NCBI GenBank assembly: GCA_905182165.1
Contig: CAJJAK010000004.1
Coordinates: forward strand, 1-64,000
Direction of reading: 5' to 3'
DNA length: 64,000 nt
DNA from: an uncultured Paracoccaceae bacterium
Lineage (GTDB): Bacteria; Pseudomonadota; Alphaproteobacteria; Rhodobacterales; Rhodobacteraceae
The position numbers were made by a program, and so were the translations under genes. Of this stretch, positions 19,079 to 29,634 are shown one piece after another. The notes beneath the pieces were generated by a model. The model did not search any database and had not been told where the DNA came from. It worked only from the letters and a program-made list of their open reading frames with translations. Position 1 is the first letter of the stretch; each line of letters begins with the position of its first letter.

Positions 19079-19153
19079 TTTTAATATGACCTTTTTTTTT
19101 TATTTTATTACCTTACTTAAAGACTATATATTGCAATTTAAAAAGAAGATTCA

Positions 19154-19893
19154 ATGCCATCAAAACAAAGTGTAAATCCAAAAGAAATTGAAAAATTTGA
19201 AGCTATGGCTGCTGAATGGTGGGACCCTAATGGTAAATTCAAACCTCTACACCACATGAACCCCTGCCGATTAGACTATATAATCACTCAAATTGAAATA
19301 GAATTTAACCGGTCAGTAAAAACACAAAGCCCATTTCAAAATTTAGATATACTAGACATTGGATGTGGTGGAGGCCTTTTATCAGAACCGATGGCACGTT
19401 TAGGAGCAAATGTAACCGGAATAGATGCCGCGCCCAAGAACATTCCTGTTGCTCAAACACACGCCAAACAATCTGGGTTAAATATAAATTATCAATTTAT
19501 CACTGCAGAAGAATTAGCTAACAAAAAAAATTTGATGTGATTTTAAATATGGAGGTAATTGAACACGTAAATAATCCAAATCACTATTTGAAAACTTGTG
19601 CTCAATTGCTAAAGCCAAACGGTCTTATGATTTGTTCCACAATTAACAGAACATCAAAAAGTTTTCTTTTGGCTATATTAGGTGCTGAATATATCTTGCG
19701 TTGGTTACCTCAGGGTACACATAATTGGAGCAAATTTATAAAACCAGACGAACTTTTTGATTTGATTTCTGGAGCAGGTCTAGAGTTAGTCGACAAACGA
19801 GGTTTTATTTTAAACCCAATAGCCTGGGAATGGAAAACTTCTGATAGAGACCTAAGTGTGAATTATGTTACTACATCCATAAAAACCAAATGA
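19154..19893 (+). CDS. ubiG: Ubiquinone biosynthesis O-methyltransferase UbiG (frameshifted)
   Basis: SAM-dependent enzyme that performs both O-methylations in ubiquinone synthesis. Start [33 protein letters not shown] is characteristic (quoted in part: [13 protein letters not shown]), followed by the SAM motif [16 protein letters not shown] and IDAAPKNI. The frame changes at a run of eight A (19523-19530). One more A would give ...[18 protein letters not shown], restoring the family motif, so a homopolymer under-call is likely. The C-terminal piece has [18 protein letters not shown] and [13 protein letters not shown], both diagnostic of UbiG. Length about 246 residues. It converges on the marR gene with a three-base gap. 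Confidence 0.93.
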
Positions 19894-19896
19894 AGT

Positions 19897-20322
19897 TTAG
19901 TTTTTCAAAGCATTTCTTAATTCTCTGATTATTGGCAAAACTTCACGTACCTTTTCAATGCCAACAGCATCAACCATTTCTTCAATTACTGGATTAATTT
20001 TTTTTAATCCATCTTCTCTAGCTTTTCTACCACTGGAACTAATTACAACACATTTTCTTCTAGCATCGTCCCAATCTGGCCTCATGTGGACATATCCAGC
20101 CTCCTCAAGTTTGCTCAAAGTATTAGTCATAGCGCCTCGTGTTAATTGAAATAGTTTTGCCAATTGTGATGGTCTACGCTCTTCACTTATAGTTGCTAAG
20201 TAGTTCAATAGCATAAATTGGCTCAATTCCATTCCCTTGGGCAGAGCACGATTTATTTTGTACCGCATTAACTGATCTACCATTGAAATTTCACTAAAAA
20301 ATAAACTTGCTAAATTATCCAC
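19897..20322 (-). CDS. MarR family transcriptional regulator
   Basis: 141-residue winged-helix regulator. The recognition part RPSQLAKLFQLTRGAMTNTLSKLEEAGYVHM is followed by the wing with DDARRKCVVISSSGRKARED (shown in parts), and helices at both ends would form the dimer. It starts with GTG at 20322, preceded by AAAAGG. It overlaps the 3' end of the degraded glutaredoxin reading by 13 bases on the same strand, suggesting the two once formed an operon. Target genes and ligand cannot be inferred. Confidence 0.85.
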   Translation of the reverse strand: MDNLASLFFSEISMVDQLMRYKINRALPKGMELSQFMLLNYLATISEERRPSQLAKLFQLTRGAMTNTLSKLEEAGYVHMRPDWDDARRKCVVISSSGRKAREDGLKKINPVIEEMVDAVGIEKVREVLPIIRELRNALKN

Positions 20323-20591
20323 CTTTTAAATCCAAACCAATTCTCAAATAGTTTATCAAGTAAACCTCTTTTTTCCAAAAAATAAACTCCTGACAGCCAC
20401 CTATATGATCACCATTTATAAAAATGTGTAAACTGTATTGTTGCTATCAGATCACTCTTTCATAACCTTTCTTCTTTCTCAATCACTGCCAACATCTATT
20501 TCTGTAAGTTAATATTTTTATTAGTTAGCAAATTTTTTACTCTAGCACAAAACCCACAAAAAGGTGTTGTATATATCTCTAATAAATTCAC
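20310..20591 (-). pseudogene. grxC: Glutaredoxin 3 (GrxC) remnant or multiply frameshifted gene
   Basis: This stretch looks empty in single frames, but pieces of a glutaredoxin appear when the minus strand is read through several frames. From a GTG at 20591: MNLLEIYTTPFCGFCARVKNLL, with the CxxC active site, then DVGSD, then NNTV, then HIFINGDHIGGCQEF and LEKRGLLDKLF to a stop at 20310-20312. The order and spacing match an 85-95 residue GrxC. At least four frame changes or stops lie within about 280 bases. That is much denser than elsewhere in the window, so true decay is possible, although uncorrected indels are the alternative. The rest of 20592-20663 is AT-rich spacer. Confidence 0.65.
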
Positions 20592-20663
20592 TCTCTTACT
20601 TTATTTTTAAACATTTAATGCAAAATCATTGTAATAAAACCTATATTCAGTAATTCACTTATT

Positions 20664-21468
20664 ATGGTAGAACAAAAAAAGATAACAGACCGAACGTCTT
20701 TAAAAAAAAATCGTGCCCGTGTTTTAAAATCTAACGACAGTTATTTTGCTCTTCATGAAATAGCCATGAAGGAAATCAAAGAACGCTTACAGGATATAAA
20801 TCGTAAATTTGAAAAAATAGCAATAATTACTGGATATCCAAAAATTTGGACAACACTTTTTCCAGATGCATTCGAACTTAAATCTAACAAGTTAGTAATA
20901 GAAAAGTATGATTTAATTATAAATGCAACTTCTATTGCACTGGTCTGACGATCCAGTAGGTCAGTTAATACAGTGCAAAAATATGTTAATCAAAGATGGT
21001 CTTTTTCTTGCAGTTTTTTTTGGTGGTAAAACAATTCATGAGTTAAATTATTCATTTTCAAAAGCAGAAGTGGAAATATCTGGAGGTATATCGCCAAGAT
21101 TCATGGTGGGCGAAATTCGAGATCTTGGAAATCTTTTACAAAGAGCCGGCTTTGGGTTGCCAGTAGCAGATAGTGTTTCAAAAAAGTATTCTTATAAAAG
21201 TATTTTAACTCTAATGCACGATATTCGAAGAATGGGGGAAACAAACGTCTTATTATTAAGAAAAAAAACTTTTACTCGTTCGAAAATCATAAGTGAAATG
21301 ACGAAAATATATTCTAAAACTTTTAGACAAAGAGACAATACTTTTTCAGCTACATTTGAGCTTATATTCTTGACAGGGTGGGCTCCAAGTGAAAATCAGC
21401 CAAAACCATTAAAACCTGGGTCTGCAAAGGTAAATTTATCAAAATTACTTGACGATTTTATAAAATGA
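20664..21468 (+). CDS. SAM-dependent methyltransferase, NDUFAF5/BioC-like (frameshifted)
   Basis: About 268 residues. The opening MVEQKKITDRTSLKKNRARVL and the middle LLHWSDDPVGQLIQCKNMLIKDGLFLA are characteristic of an alphaproteobacterial methyltransferase family related to mitochondrial NDUFAF5, which modifies an arginine of a complex I subunit; NIKRMGETN-like segment (DIRRMGETNVLL) is also typical. The usual glycine-rich SAM loop is weak, as in the family. The frame changes near 20925-20945: INATSIALV runs to a stop while the other frame continues at LLHWSDD. It may act in complex I assembly; that is inference from family. hemH follows after 35 bases, likely cotranscribed. Confidence 0.78.
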
Positions 21469-21503
21469 ACTATCCCTCAATATTAATATAAGCAGGAAAT
21501 AAA

Positions 21504-22548
21504 GTGAATTCTAAACTACCAAACCAATCAAATGAAAATCATCCCAAAGTCAAATTTGGAAAAACTGGTGTCCTTATAGCGAACCTTGGCACGCCTGATG
21601 GAACAGATTATTGGTCTATGCGCAGGTATTTAGGTGAATTTTTATCAGATCGTAGAGTGATTGATTATTCACCTTGGCTTTGGCAACCGTTACTTCAGTT
21701 AATAATATTAACTAAACGCCCATTTTCCTCAGGAGCCGCATACAAAACTGAATTGGAATAATGAAAAAAATGACATGGTAATGTTTACAATAACAAAGGA
21801 ACAATCATATAAACTTAATGAAGTCATGAAATTGGAATTTGGTAATAGTATAGAGGTTGAGTTTTGTATGCGATACGGAAACCCATCGACTGAATCTAAA
21901 CTAAACGCGCTGTTAGAAAAAGGATGTAGCCGTATTATTTTTTTACCACTCTATCCTCACTATGCAGGAGCAACGTCTGCCACAGCTAACGATTCTTTAT
22001 TTAGAAGCTTAATGAAAATAACATGGCAACCTTCGGTTAGAACAATAGAACCGTATTTTCAGAACCCAGGGTATATTAAAATTCTAGCTGAATCTGTTAG
22101 TGCAGGTTATGAAAGTGCAGAATCAAAACCGGAAGTTTTAGTAACCTCTTATCATGGTGTGCCTAAAAGGTATCTTACGCAGGGCGATCCATATCATTGC
22201 CAATGCCAGAAAACTACTCGCCTTCTAAAAGAGAAACTAGGTTGGAGTGATGATAAAATTATAACAACCTTTCAATCAAAGTTTGGGCCTGAGGAATGGT
22301 TACAGCCATATACTGTAAGAAAAGTAGCTGAGTTGGCACAAAATGGCGTAAAAAATATTGCTGTAATAGCACCTGCTTTTGCATCTGACTGCATAGAAAC
22401 CCTTGAAGAGATAAAGGAGGAAATTAGAGAAAGTTTTGAAAATGCTGGTGGTGAAAAATTCACTTATATTCCTTGCTTGAACGCCAGCGAACCACATATA
22501 GAGTTTTTAAAAGATTTAATAATAGAAAATGGATCAGGTTGGCTTTGA
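21504..22548 (+). CDS. hemH: Ferrochelatase (frameshifted)
   Basis: Inserts iron into protoporphyrin IX, the last step of heme synthesis. N-terminal part: [32 protein letters not shown] (in parts). The frame breaks near 21745-21760 (AAYKTELE then stop, other frame WNNEKNDM). The second part has [23 protein letters not shown], the metal-site histidine in [25 protein letters not shown] and the glutamate in [14 protein letters not shown] start at 21504 with AGGAAA upstream. Total about 348 residues, normal. Another heme gene, hemG, lies near the proposed origin at 57.7 kb, and hemW at 49.6 kb. Confidence 0.94.
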
Positions 22549-22553
22549 TTTAT

Positions 22554-22952
22554 TTACAACCAATCTCTAATTGCAGCAATTAATGGGATATCTGCAGGCG
22601 GCATAGCATAGTTCTTCAAATCATTCTTGCTTACCCACTTTAAGACTTGGCCTTCCATTGCCATGGGAGTCCCTATCCATTTTCTGCATGCAAATAGAGG
22701 CATAAGCAGATGAAAATCTTCATATGAGTGGCTAGCGAAACTCAGTGGTGCTAAGCAACTTCCCCAAGTATCAATTCCCAGCTCTTCATTTAATTCTCTT
22801 ATCAAAGCGTCTTCTGGATTTTCCCCATCTTCAACTTTTCCACCAGGAAACTCCCATAACCCCGCCATAGATTTGTTAGGCGGTCGTTGAGCCAGTAGAA
22901 CTCGGCCGTCTTTATCAATCAACGCAGCCGCAACAACTAAAATCGTATTCAA
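22554..22952 (-). CDS. mutT: 8-oxo-dGTP diphosphatase MutT (Nudix)
   Basis: 132-residue Nudix hydrolase that removes oxidised dGTP from the nucleotide pool. The Nudix box is complete: GGKVEDGENPEDALIRELNEELGI shown as GGKVEDGENPED and RELNEELGI, with the FPGGKVE entry. AQRPPNKSMAGLWEFPGG is typical for MutT proper. Its start overlaps the end of argJ by four bases, so it is translated in a coupled way downstream of argJ and the parvulin gene. It converges with hemH. Confidence 0.92.
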   Translation of the reverse strand: MNTILVVAAALIDKDGRVLLAQRPPNKSMAGLWEFPGGKVEDGENPEDALIRELNEELGIDTWGSCLAPLSFASHSYEDFHLLMPLFACRKWIGTPMAMEGQVLKWVSKNDLKNYAMPPADIPLIAAIRDWL

Positions 22953-24190
22953 GATCTATAATCCGCATTTATTGAAATATACTGATGTGTAAAATCACAG
23001 GTCCAAAAAGTAGCCTTATGGTAACCAAGTCCTAAATCAGTATGAATAATAATTTCACTATTTTTCATATAACTTGCTCCTTTTTCTTCTGAATATTCAG
23101 GACTAATCCAACCATTTTCTGCAACTAAAACTTCCCCAAATTTTATTTTTAAAAGATCTCTTTCAACATTTGCTCCAGATTTACCTATAGCCATTACAAC
23201 TCTACCCCAATTTGGATCCTCACCAGCGATTGCTGTTTTTACAAGCGGTGAGTTTGCTATAGATTTGGCAACTTTTCTGGCGGAGGAATACGAAGACGCG
23301 CCCGTAACCCTTACCTCAATAAATTTTGTAGCGCCCTCTCCATCTCTAACGACTTGATGGGCTAAATCTTTCATAACCAACCTTAGCTCATCTTTAAAAA
23401 TTTTTATTTGAGATGATTTTTTATCATTTATAACTGGACCATTTTTACAAGTAGCTATTACCATCAAACTATCTGATGTCGAAGTATCCCCATCCACTGT
23501 GATAGAATTAAATGTCTCTTCGTTTAACTCAGAAACTATATTTTGTAATAGTGACCTCTCTATTTTAGCATCAGTAAAAATATAAACTAGCATCGTAGAC
23601 ATATCAGGGGCAATCATTCCAGAACCTTTGGCAATACCAGATATTTTTATTAGCTCATCATTGATATTAAATTTCCTCGAAGCACCTTTTGCAAAAGTAT
23701 CAGTAGTCATAATTGCTTCTGCAGCTCCTTTGATGCCTTCGTCCGACAAACCTACCTTTAACCTTGATGAACCTTTTACAATTTTCTGCCAAGCCAACGG
23801 TTCGCCAATAACTCCAGTAGATGCGGTGAAAATATTTTTTTCTTTTATGTTTAGTTCCTTTGAAAAATTTGAACAGATTTTTGAAACTGCTAAGAATCCT
23901 TCTGCGCCTGTAAATGCGTTTGAATTTCCCGAATTAACCACAAGAGCATATGCACCAGAAGACATACTTTCAGATTTAAGTTTTGTCTGGCAATCCAAAA
24001 CTGCAGCAGAGCGAGTTGCGGATTTTGTAAAAACACCCGCTATTGAGCTCCCCTCGCATATTTCTGCCAACATAACATCTGGTCTGTCAGTATATTTAAT
24101 CCCAGCTGAAATATTTGAAAACCTTACACCAGCAATACTGGCCAATGTCGGAAATCCGTTTTTTGGGGCTAGTGGTGACACTTTACTCAT
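22949..24190 (-). CDS. argJ: Bifunctional ornithine acetyltransferase / N-acetylglutamate synthase ArgJ
   Basis: 413-residue enzyme of the cyclic arginine pathway that moves the acetyl group from N-acetylornithine to glutamate. It cleaves itself before a threonine; the site is visible as FNSITVDGDTSTSDSL near residue 195, and the C-terminal half has GEDPNWGRVVMAIGKSG. The N-terminus GFPTLASIAGVRFS and VVNSGNSNAFTG are also typical. One uninterrupted frame. It lies between the parvulin gene upstream and mutT downstream, the common Rhodobacterales order secA / ppi-argJ-mutT. Confidence 0.95.
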   Translation of the reverse strand: MSKVSPLAPKNGFPTLASIAGVRFSNISAGIKYTDRPDVMLAEICEGSSIAGVFTKSATRSAAVLDCQTKLKSESMSSGAYALVVNSGNSNAFTGAEGFLAVSKICSNFSKELNIKEKNIFTASTGVIGEPLAWQKIVKGSSRLKVGLSDEGIKGAAEAIMTTDTFAKGASRKFNINDELIKISGIAKGSGMIAPDMSTMLVYIFTDAKIERSLLQNIVSELNEETFNSITVDGDTSTSDSLMVIATCKNGPVINDKKSSQIKIFKDELRLVMKDLAHQVVRDGEGATKFIEVRVTGASSYSSARKVAKSIANSPLVKTAIAGEDPNWGRVVMAIGKSGANVERDLLKIKFGEVLVAENGWISPEYSEEKGASYMKNSEIIIHTDLGLGYHKATFWTCDFTHQYISINADYRS

Positions 24191-24236
24191 AATTTATTAT
24201 CCACAATGTAAACAAAGTTTTTATTTATGAACCCAT

Positions 24237-25090
24237 TTAATCATTTAGCATTGATACTTCACGGATTATTTTGGGGTCAATCTCAAGATCAGAATAAATA
24301 ACATCAGCAGAATCAATTATCTTACTCATTTCAAAATCTATTTTCTTTTTCTTTATCTCTGTAATTAATTCTTTGCGTACCTCTGCAATCGTTGGTACTG
24401 GCGTTTTCCTAACGTCATTAAGCTTTATTAAATGCCAACCAAATTGTGTTTGAACAGGTACAGAAAGTTCATCAATTTTTAATTTAATAACGGCATTCTC
24501 AAAAGTAGGAACCATTGCTCCCTGTCCAAACCATCCTAAATTTCCTCCTTGTGCACCAGAAGGGCCTGTAGAATAAGTTTTTGCTAACTCTGAAAAATCA
24601 GCCCCATTTTTTAAGCTAAGCAATAGCTCTTCCGCCTCTGTTTCAGTTTCCACTAAGATATGAGAGGCGTTATACTCCTTCTTTCTTTCAATGTCCGTGG
24701 AAAATTTCACATATAAACTTTCTATTTCACTTTCTATAACTTCAATTTCAGATAATTTTCCAACTAACTCTGTAGATAAAAAAGCTCTCGTTTGGTTTTC
24801 TAAGGCATACTTGATTCTATCAGAGTGAATATTAACTTTTTGTGACAAAATTGTTTGTTGAATTAGCTGTTTAAGAATACCATCAAACAAAACAGAATCT
24901 TCCATACTTTGGTATTCATCTGACAATCTACTTTGAAATGATATGATATTTCCAACTGTTATATCTTCTCCATTTACAGAAACCAAAACTGTTTTCTCTG
25001 TTACTTTTGTTATCTCTTCTGCATACAAGTCATAAAAAGGAAAAAAACAAATTGATAAAACACGCTCAATAAAACACTGGTACACTTCAT
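24237..25090 (-). CDS. Peptidylprolyl isomerase, parvulin type, exported (signal peptide frameshifted)
   Basis: Periplasmic folding helper. The isomerase domain (roughly residues 135-230) has SHILVETETEAEELL, FSELAKTYSTGPSGAQGGNLGWFG and FENAVIKLKIDELS, then FGWHLIKLND, all standard parvulin motifs; a SurA-like helical N-domain precedes it. The continuous frame lacks a proper start. Reading from the ATG at 25090, which has AAAGGAAA upstream, gives MKCTSVLLSVF, and after one added base at the A4 run (25057-25060) LSICFFPFYDLYAEE, which together make a good signal peptide cleaved near YAEE. I therefore extend the gene to 25090. It is divergent from secA with 234 bases between them. Confidence 0.85.
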
Positions 25091-25324
25091 TTTTTTTCCT
25101 TTTTATACGTGAAATGAAATTTTATTTTTCTATTTTATTTCGTAACATTCTTGTGTCAACATTGACAGCCATAAAGACGACCCTTACATGCGAATACAAC
25201 AATAAAAAAACTTAAAACTTTATTTTGATACCTTTGATTAAGCACATGGGGTAACAAATATAAATTAAATCAACCTTAAGGAGAGGATTTATCACCTTTC
25301 CAATAAGAGAACAGGGCAATAACC

Positions 25325-28002
25325 ATGCTAGGTCTTGGCACAATAAAAAGAAAAGTTTTTGGAAACGCTAATGATCGCAAAATCAAGGTGGTTCTTCCAA
25401 TTGTTGCCAAAATTAATAAATTAGAATCTGATTTTGATAAGTTATCTGATGAAGAAATAGTAAACAAAACTGAAGAGTTTAAAACGCGAGCATTAGGTGG
25501 TGAAACTTTGAATGACCTTTTGCCTGAAGCATTTGCTAATGTCAGAGAGGCCGCAAAAAGAGCGCTAGGCCTTCGAGCATTTGATGTTCAATTAATGGGT
25601 GGTGGAGTTTCTACATCAAGGAAATATTTCAGAAATGAAAACGGGGGAAGGCAAAACCCTAGTGGCAACATTTCCCGCCTACTTAAATGCTCTTATGGGA
25701 AAAAGTGTACATATTGTAACAGTCAATGACTACTTAGCCACTCGTGATGCAGAATGGATGGGAAAAGTATATACTGCATTAGGCATGACGACCGGCGTAG
25801 TAATTCCCAAACAACCCGATGAAGAAAAACAAAGCGCATACGCTTGTGATGTAACATACGGTACAAATAATGAGTTTGGTTTTGACTATCTAAGAGATAA
25901 TATGAAATCTGAGCTTTCACAAATGTATCAAAGAGATCATCATTTTGCTGTTGTTGACGAGGTGGACAGTATTTTAATAGATGAAGCCAGAACACCCTTA
26001 GTTATATCAGGTTCAGCAGAAGATCGAAGTGAAATTTATATTAAAATTAATAAAGTTATTCCTGGTATCGGTGATGACCATTTTAAATTAGACGAAAAAA
26101 CTAAAAATGTTACCTTTACTGATGAAGGTAACGAATTTATTGAGCAAAAACTTAAAGACGAAGAAATATTGCCAGAAGGGCAAAATCTTTATGATCCAGA
26201 AAGTACATCATTAGTTCATCATATTACCCAAGCTCTTCGCGCTCACAAACTCTATAACAAAGATAAAGACTATATTGTGCGAAATAATGAAGTTGTATTG
26301 ATCGATGAGTTTACAGGAAGAATGATGGATGGACGCAGGCTATCAGATGGACTTCATCAAGCAATTGAAGCTAAGGAAGCTTGTGCAATTCAACCAGAAA
26401 ACACAACACTAGCATCGGTAACTTTTCAAAATTATTTTCGCTTGTATGAGAAATTATCAGGCATGACTGGAACAGCATCAACTGAAGCAAATGAGTTTTT
26501 GGAAATATATGGCTTGGGTGTGGTTGAGGTTCCCACTAACGAAAAAGTAAAACGTGTAGACGAGCATGATCAAGTTTTTCGAACTGCAGGTGAAAAGTAT
26601 AAAGCAATAATTGAAGCAATAATTGAAGCTAATAAAAAACAACAGCCTATGCTTGTCGGAACAACATCAATTGAAAAATCAGAAATGCTATCCCAACTGT
26701 TGAAAGACAAAAATATTATTCATAATGTTTTAAACGCTCGATTTCATGAACAAGAAGCACAAATCATAGCAAATGCGGGTCGATCTGGAGCTGTCACAAT
26801 TGCTACTAACATGGCTGGCAGAGGAACAGATATACAGCTTGGTGGAAATGTGGAAATGAGGATTTTGGAAGAATTGGAACAAAATCCAAATGCTGATCCA
26901 GAAGAAACTCGAAAGAACTTACAAAATACTGGCAAAAAAGAAAAAGAGGCCGTTCTTTTATCGGGTGGTTTATACGTGCTTGCGACAGAAAGGCATGAAA
27001 GCCGTCGAATTGATCATCAATTAAGAGGGCGTTCAGGAAGACAGGGTGATCCAGGAAAATCTTCATTCTTTTTATCTCTTGAAGACGATCTGATGCGAAT
27101 ATTTGGATCTGAAAGCTAAGACAACTTCATTCACACTAGAAGGGATGAAAGAAGGTGAAGCTATTGTTCATCCTTGGGTTAATAAATCCCTTGAAAAGGC
27201 TCAGGCCAAAGTAGAGGGAAGAAACTTTGATATAAGGAAACAATTACTTAAGTATGATGACGTAATGAATGATCAAAGAAAAGCTATCTTTGAACAAAGA
27301 CTTGAAATAATGGAAGCAGAAGATCTTGCAGAAATAGCTCAAGATATGAGACATCAGGTAATAGACGACCTTGTTGATGAATATATCCCAGCTAAAACTT
27401 ATCCAGACCAATGGGATCTTGATACGCTTGAGAAAGAAATTGCAGAAAAAATTGGTGCGAATGCTCAAATAGTCATGTGGGGGAAAGAAGAAGGTGTAGA
27501 TGACACAATAATTCGTGAACGAATTTATGATGCATCTGATAAGTTTATGGCAGCAAAATCTGTTGAATTTGGTGCTGATACAATGAGATCTATTGAAAAA
27601 TCTGTCCTTTTACAAAGCATTGATCAAAAATGGCGCGAACACTTGTTAACATTGGATCACTTACGTTCAGTCGTGAGCTTCAGGGGTTACGCTCAAAGGG
27701 ATCCTCTCAACGAATACAAAACTGAGGCCTTTGGTTTGTTTGAAAGTTTGTTAAACGGATTGCGTTCACACGTAACAACCCAATTAGCTCAAGTTCGCCC
27801 ACTAAGCACCGAAGAGCGGCAAGAAATGATTAAAAAAATGATGGAAGAACAAATTTTAAACTCTTCGAGTAAAAAACCTGAGCAAGAAAATGGTGTCACA
27901 TTTAATGAAAGCGATAAATCAACTTGGGGCAATCCAGGAAGAAATGATAAATGTCCCTGTGGTTCAGATAAAAAATTCAAACATTGCCATGGCCGGCTTT
28001 AG
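25325..28002 (+). CDS. secA: Preprotein translocase ATPase SecA (frameshifted)
   Basis: Motor of Sec protein export. N-terminal piece [17 protein letters not shown] to QLMGGG; the frame then changes near 25600-25615, and the next piece carries Walker [42 protein letters not shown] and [19 protein letters not shown] second break region near 27100-27145 (RIFGSE / LRQLHS / [11 protein letters not shown]) probably needs two shifts. The last piece ends with the zinc-binding tail [20 protein letters not shown] that contacts SecB and ribosomes. Total about 893 residues, normal. secB is in this window at 61.4 kb. Confidence 0.95.
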
Positions 28003-28058
28003 AAAAAATAAATTTTATACTCATTAGCATTATTTAAAAATAACTTTGGTCTGTAAAA

Positions 28059-28865
28059 TCAAAACCTTGTGAAAAATTTATTTTCAGGTGATTCAGTAAA
28101 AACCTCACAACCATTACTAGTAACTGCTATTGAATGTTCAAATTGGGCAGATAAAGATTTGTCTCGTGTAACCGCAGTCCAGTCATCAGATAGTATTTTT
28201 GTTTCCGCTCTACCCAAATTGACCATTGGCTCAATAGTGAAAAACATTCCTTCTTCCATACGAGCCCCCTCACCCCAATTACCATAGTGCAAAACATTTG
28301 GTTGCGCATGAAATACTCTTCCCAATCCATGGCCACAAAAATCTCTTACAACACTCATCCTCTGAGCCTCTACATAGCGTTGAATTGCAGCGCCAATATC
28401 TCCAAAAGTATTTCCTGGTTTTACTTGGTCAATTCCTAACATTAATGCGTCATGAGTTACCTGGATTAACCGTTGAGATTTCCTATTTGCTTTTCCAGCT
28501 ATATACATTCTACTACTATCACCAAACCAGCCATCCAAAATGCAAGTTATGTCAATATTCAAGATATCACCATTTTTTAATTTCTTATTCGAAGGTATTC
28601 CATGACAAACAACGTGGTTTAGAGATATGCATGAAGACTTTGGATAGCCTCGATATCCTAAAGTTGCTGGTGTTGCATTGTTTAGGATAATAAAGTCATG
28701 GCAAATTTTATCTAGTTCGTCTGTCGTAACGCCTGGGTAAACGTGCTCACTAATCATGTCGAGGGTTTTCGCTGCTAAATTACAAGACATTCTCATACCA
28801 TTATAATCATTACTACCATGTATTTTTATACCATCACGAGTAACTTTTCGTTCAACATTCATCAT
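28059..28865 (-). CDS. map: Methionine aminopeptidase, type I
   Basis: 268-residue metalloenzyme that removes the initiator methionine. Metal ligands are visible in order: ILNIDITCILDGWFGDSS (two aspartates), GHGLGRVFH (histidine), FTIEPM (glutamate) and AQFEHSI (glutamate); the substrate histidine is in NHVVCHGIP. The start shares bases with the sfsA stop (TAATG at 28863-28867), so the two are translationally coupled. It converges with secA; the 56-base gap shows no strong hairpin. Confidence 0.95.
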   Translation of the reverse strand: MMNVERKVTRDGIKIHGSNDYNGMRMSCNLAAKTLDMISEHVYPGVTTDELDKICHDFIILNNATPATLGYRGYPKSSCISLNHVVCHGIPSNKKLKNGDILNIDITCILDGWFGDSSRMYIAGKANRKSQRLIQVTHDALMLGIDQVKPGNTFGDIGAAIQRYVEAQRMSVVRDFCGHGLGRVFHAQPNVLHYGNWGEGARMEEGMFFTIEPMVNLGRAETKILSDDWTAVTRDKSLSAQFEHSIAVTSNGCEVFTESPENKFFTRF

Positions 28866-29588
28866 TAAACATTCTTTCTATTTATTAACCCCGTATAAGC
28901 GGGCAAAGCTCTACCAATTTGCACATTTTTATTAGTTATTATTGTGTCATAGCACAAGACCTCAACCCCAGCCTCAACCGCTTTAAGAAAGCATTCAGCA
29001 TAAAAAGGATCTAAATCATCTGCAATTTTATAAGAGTTACAATCATTTCGACACACTAAAAATAACATTACAGCTCTAAAACCAGATTTAGCCATTTTTG
29101 CCAACTCAATCAAATGTTTTGCTCCACGGCTAGTAACACTATCTGGAAATTCTGCTATAGGATTTTTTCTTGATAAAGTAACACTTTTTACCTCAACATA
29201 ACATTGAGATTTACTCGAAAATAAAAAATCAATTCTACTATTAGGTACCATATGGAACTTCTGCAAAAAAAGCAGAGCACCCAGATAATTCATGAATTAA
29301 ATTATCTTTTAATGCTTCTTTTACAATCTTGTTTGCCATTCCCGTATCCACAATAACAAATGAATTGGATAATAATTCATTTAATTTCCATGAAAACTTT
29401 AATTTTCTGTTAGGATTGTTGCTATTTTCAATCCAAATTTTTTGATTGGTGTTGGCCAAGCCCATCATTGATCCAGTATTTGCACAATGCACCGTCATTA
29501 CGTTATTGTTTTTCAATCTAACGTCTGCCAAAAATCTTTTGTAACGTTTAATTAAAATAGCAGGCTCTAAAGGGCTTTGAAATTTCAT
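28865..29588 (-). CDS. sfsA: Sugar fermentation stimulation protein SfsA (frameshifted)
   Basis: DNA-binding/nuclease-like protein of uncertain role. The start is taken at the ATG ending 29588, giving MKFQSPLEPAILIKRYKRFLADV, the normal N-terminus; the longer reading upstream has no support. The first piece contains HCANTGSMMGL and ends in SAFFAEVPYGT, while the other frame continues VPNSRIDFLFSS, CYVEVKSVTLS, AEFPDSVTSRGAKHL, all SfsA signatures. The break is near 29250-29290. Total about 240 residues. It overlaps map by one base. Biochemical function is not established for the family in alphaproteobacteria. Confidence 0.9.
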
Positions 29589-29634
29589 AAAATTATGCCT
29601 ATACCGTAATAAATTACCTTGCAAGGACAACTGA

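Noticed and set aside
24197..24205. Perfect DnaA box TTATCCACA upstream of argJ
   Set aside because: Isolated single copy in a 46-base spacer with no neighbouring boxes or polarity switch; expected by chance in AT-rich DNA.
23628..24230. 200-codon open frame on the plus strand opposite argJ
   Set aside because: Lies fully inside the strongly supported argJ gene and shows no protein motif; antisense shadow.
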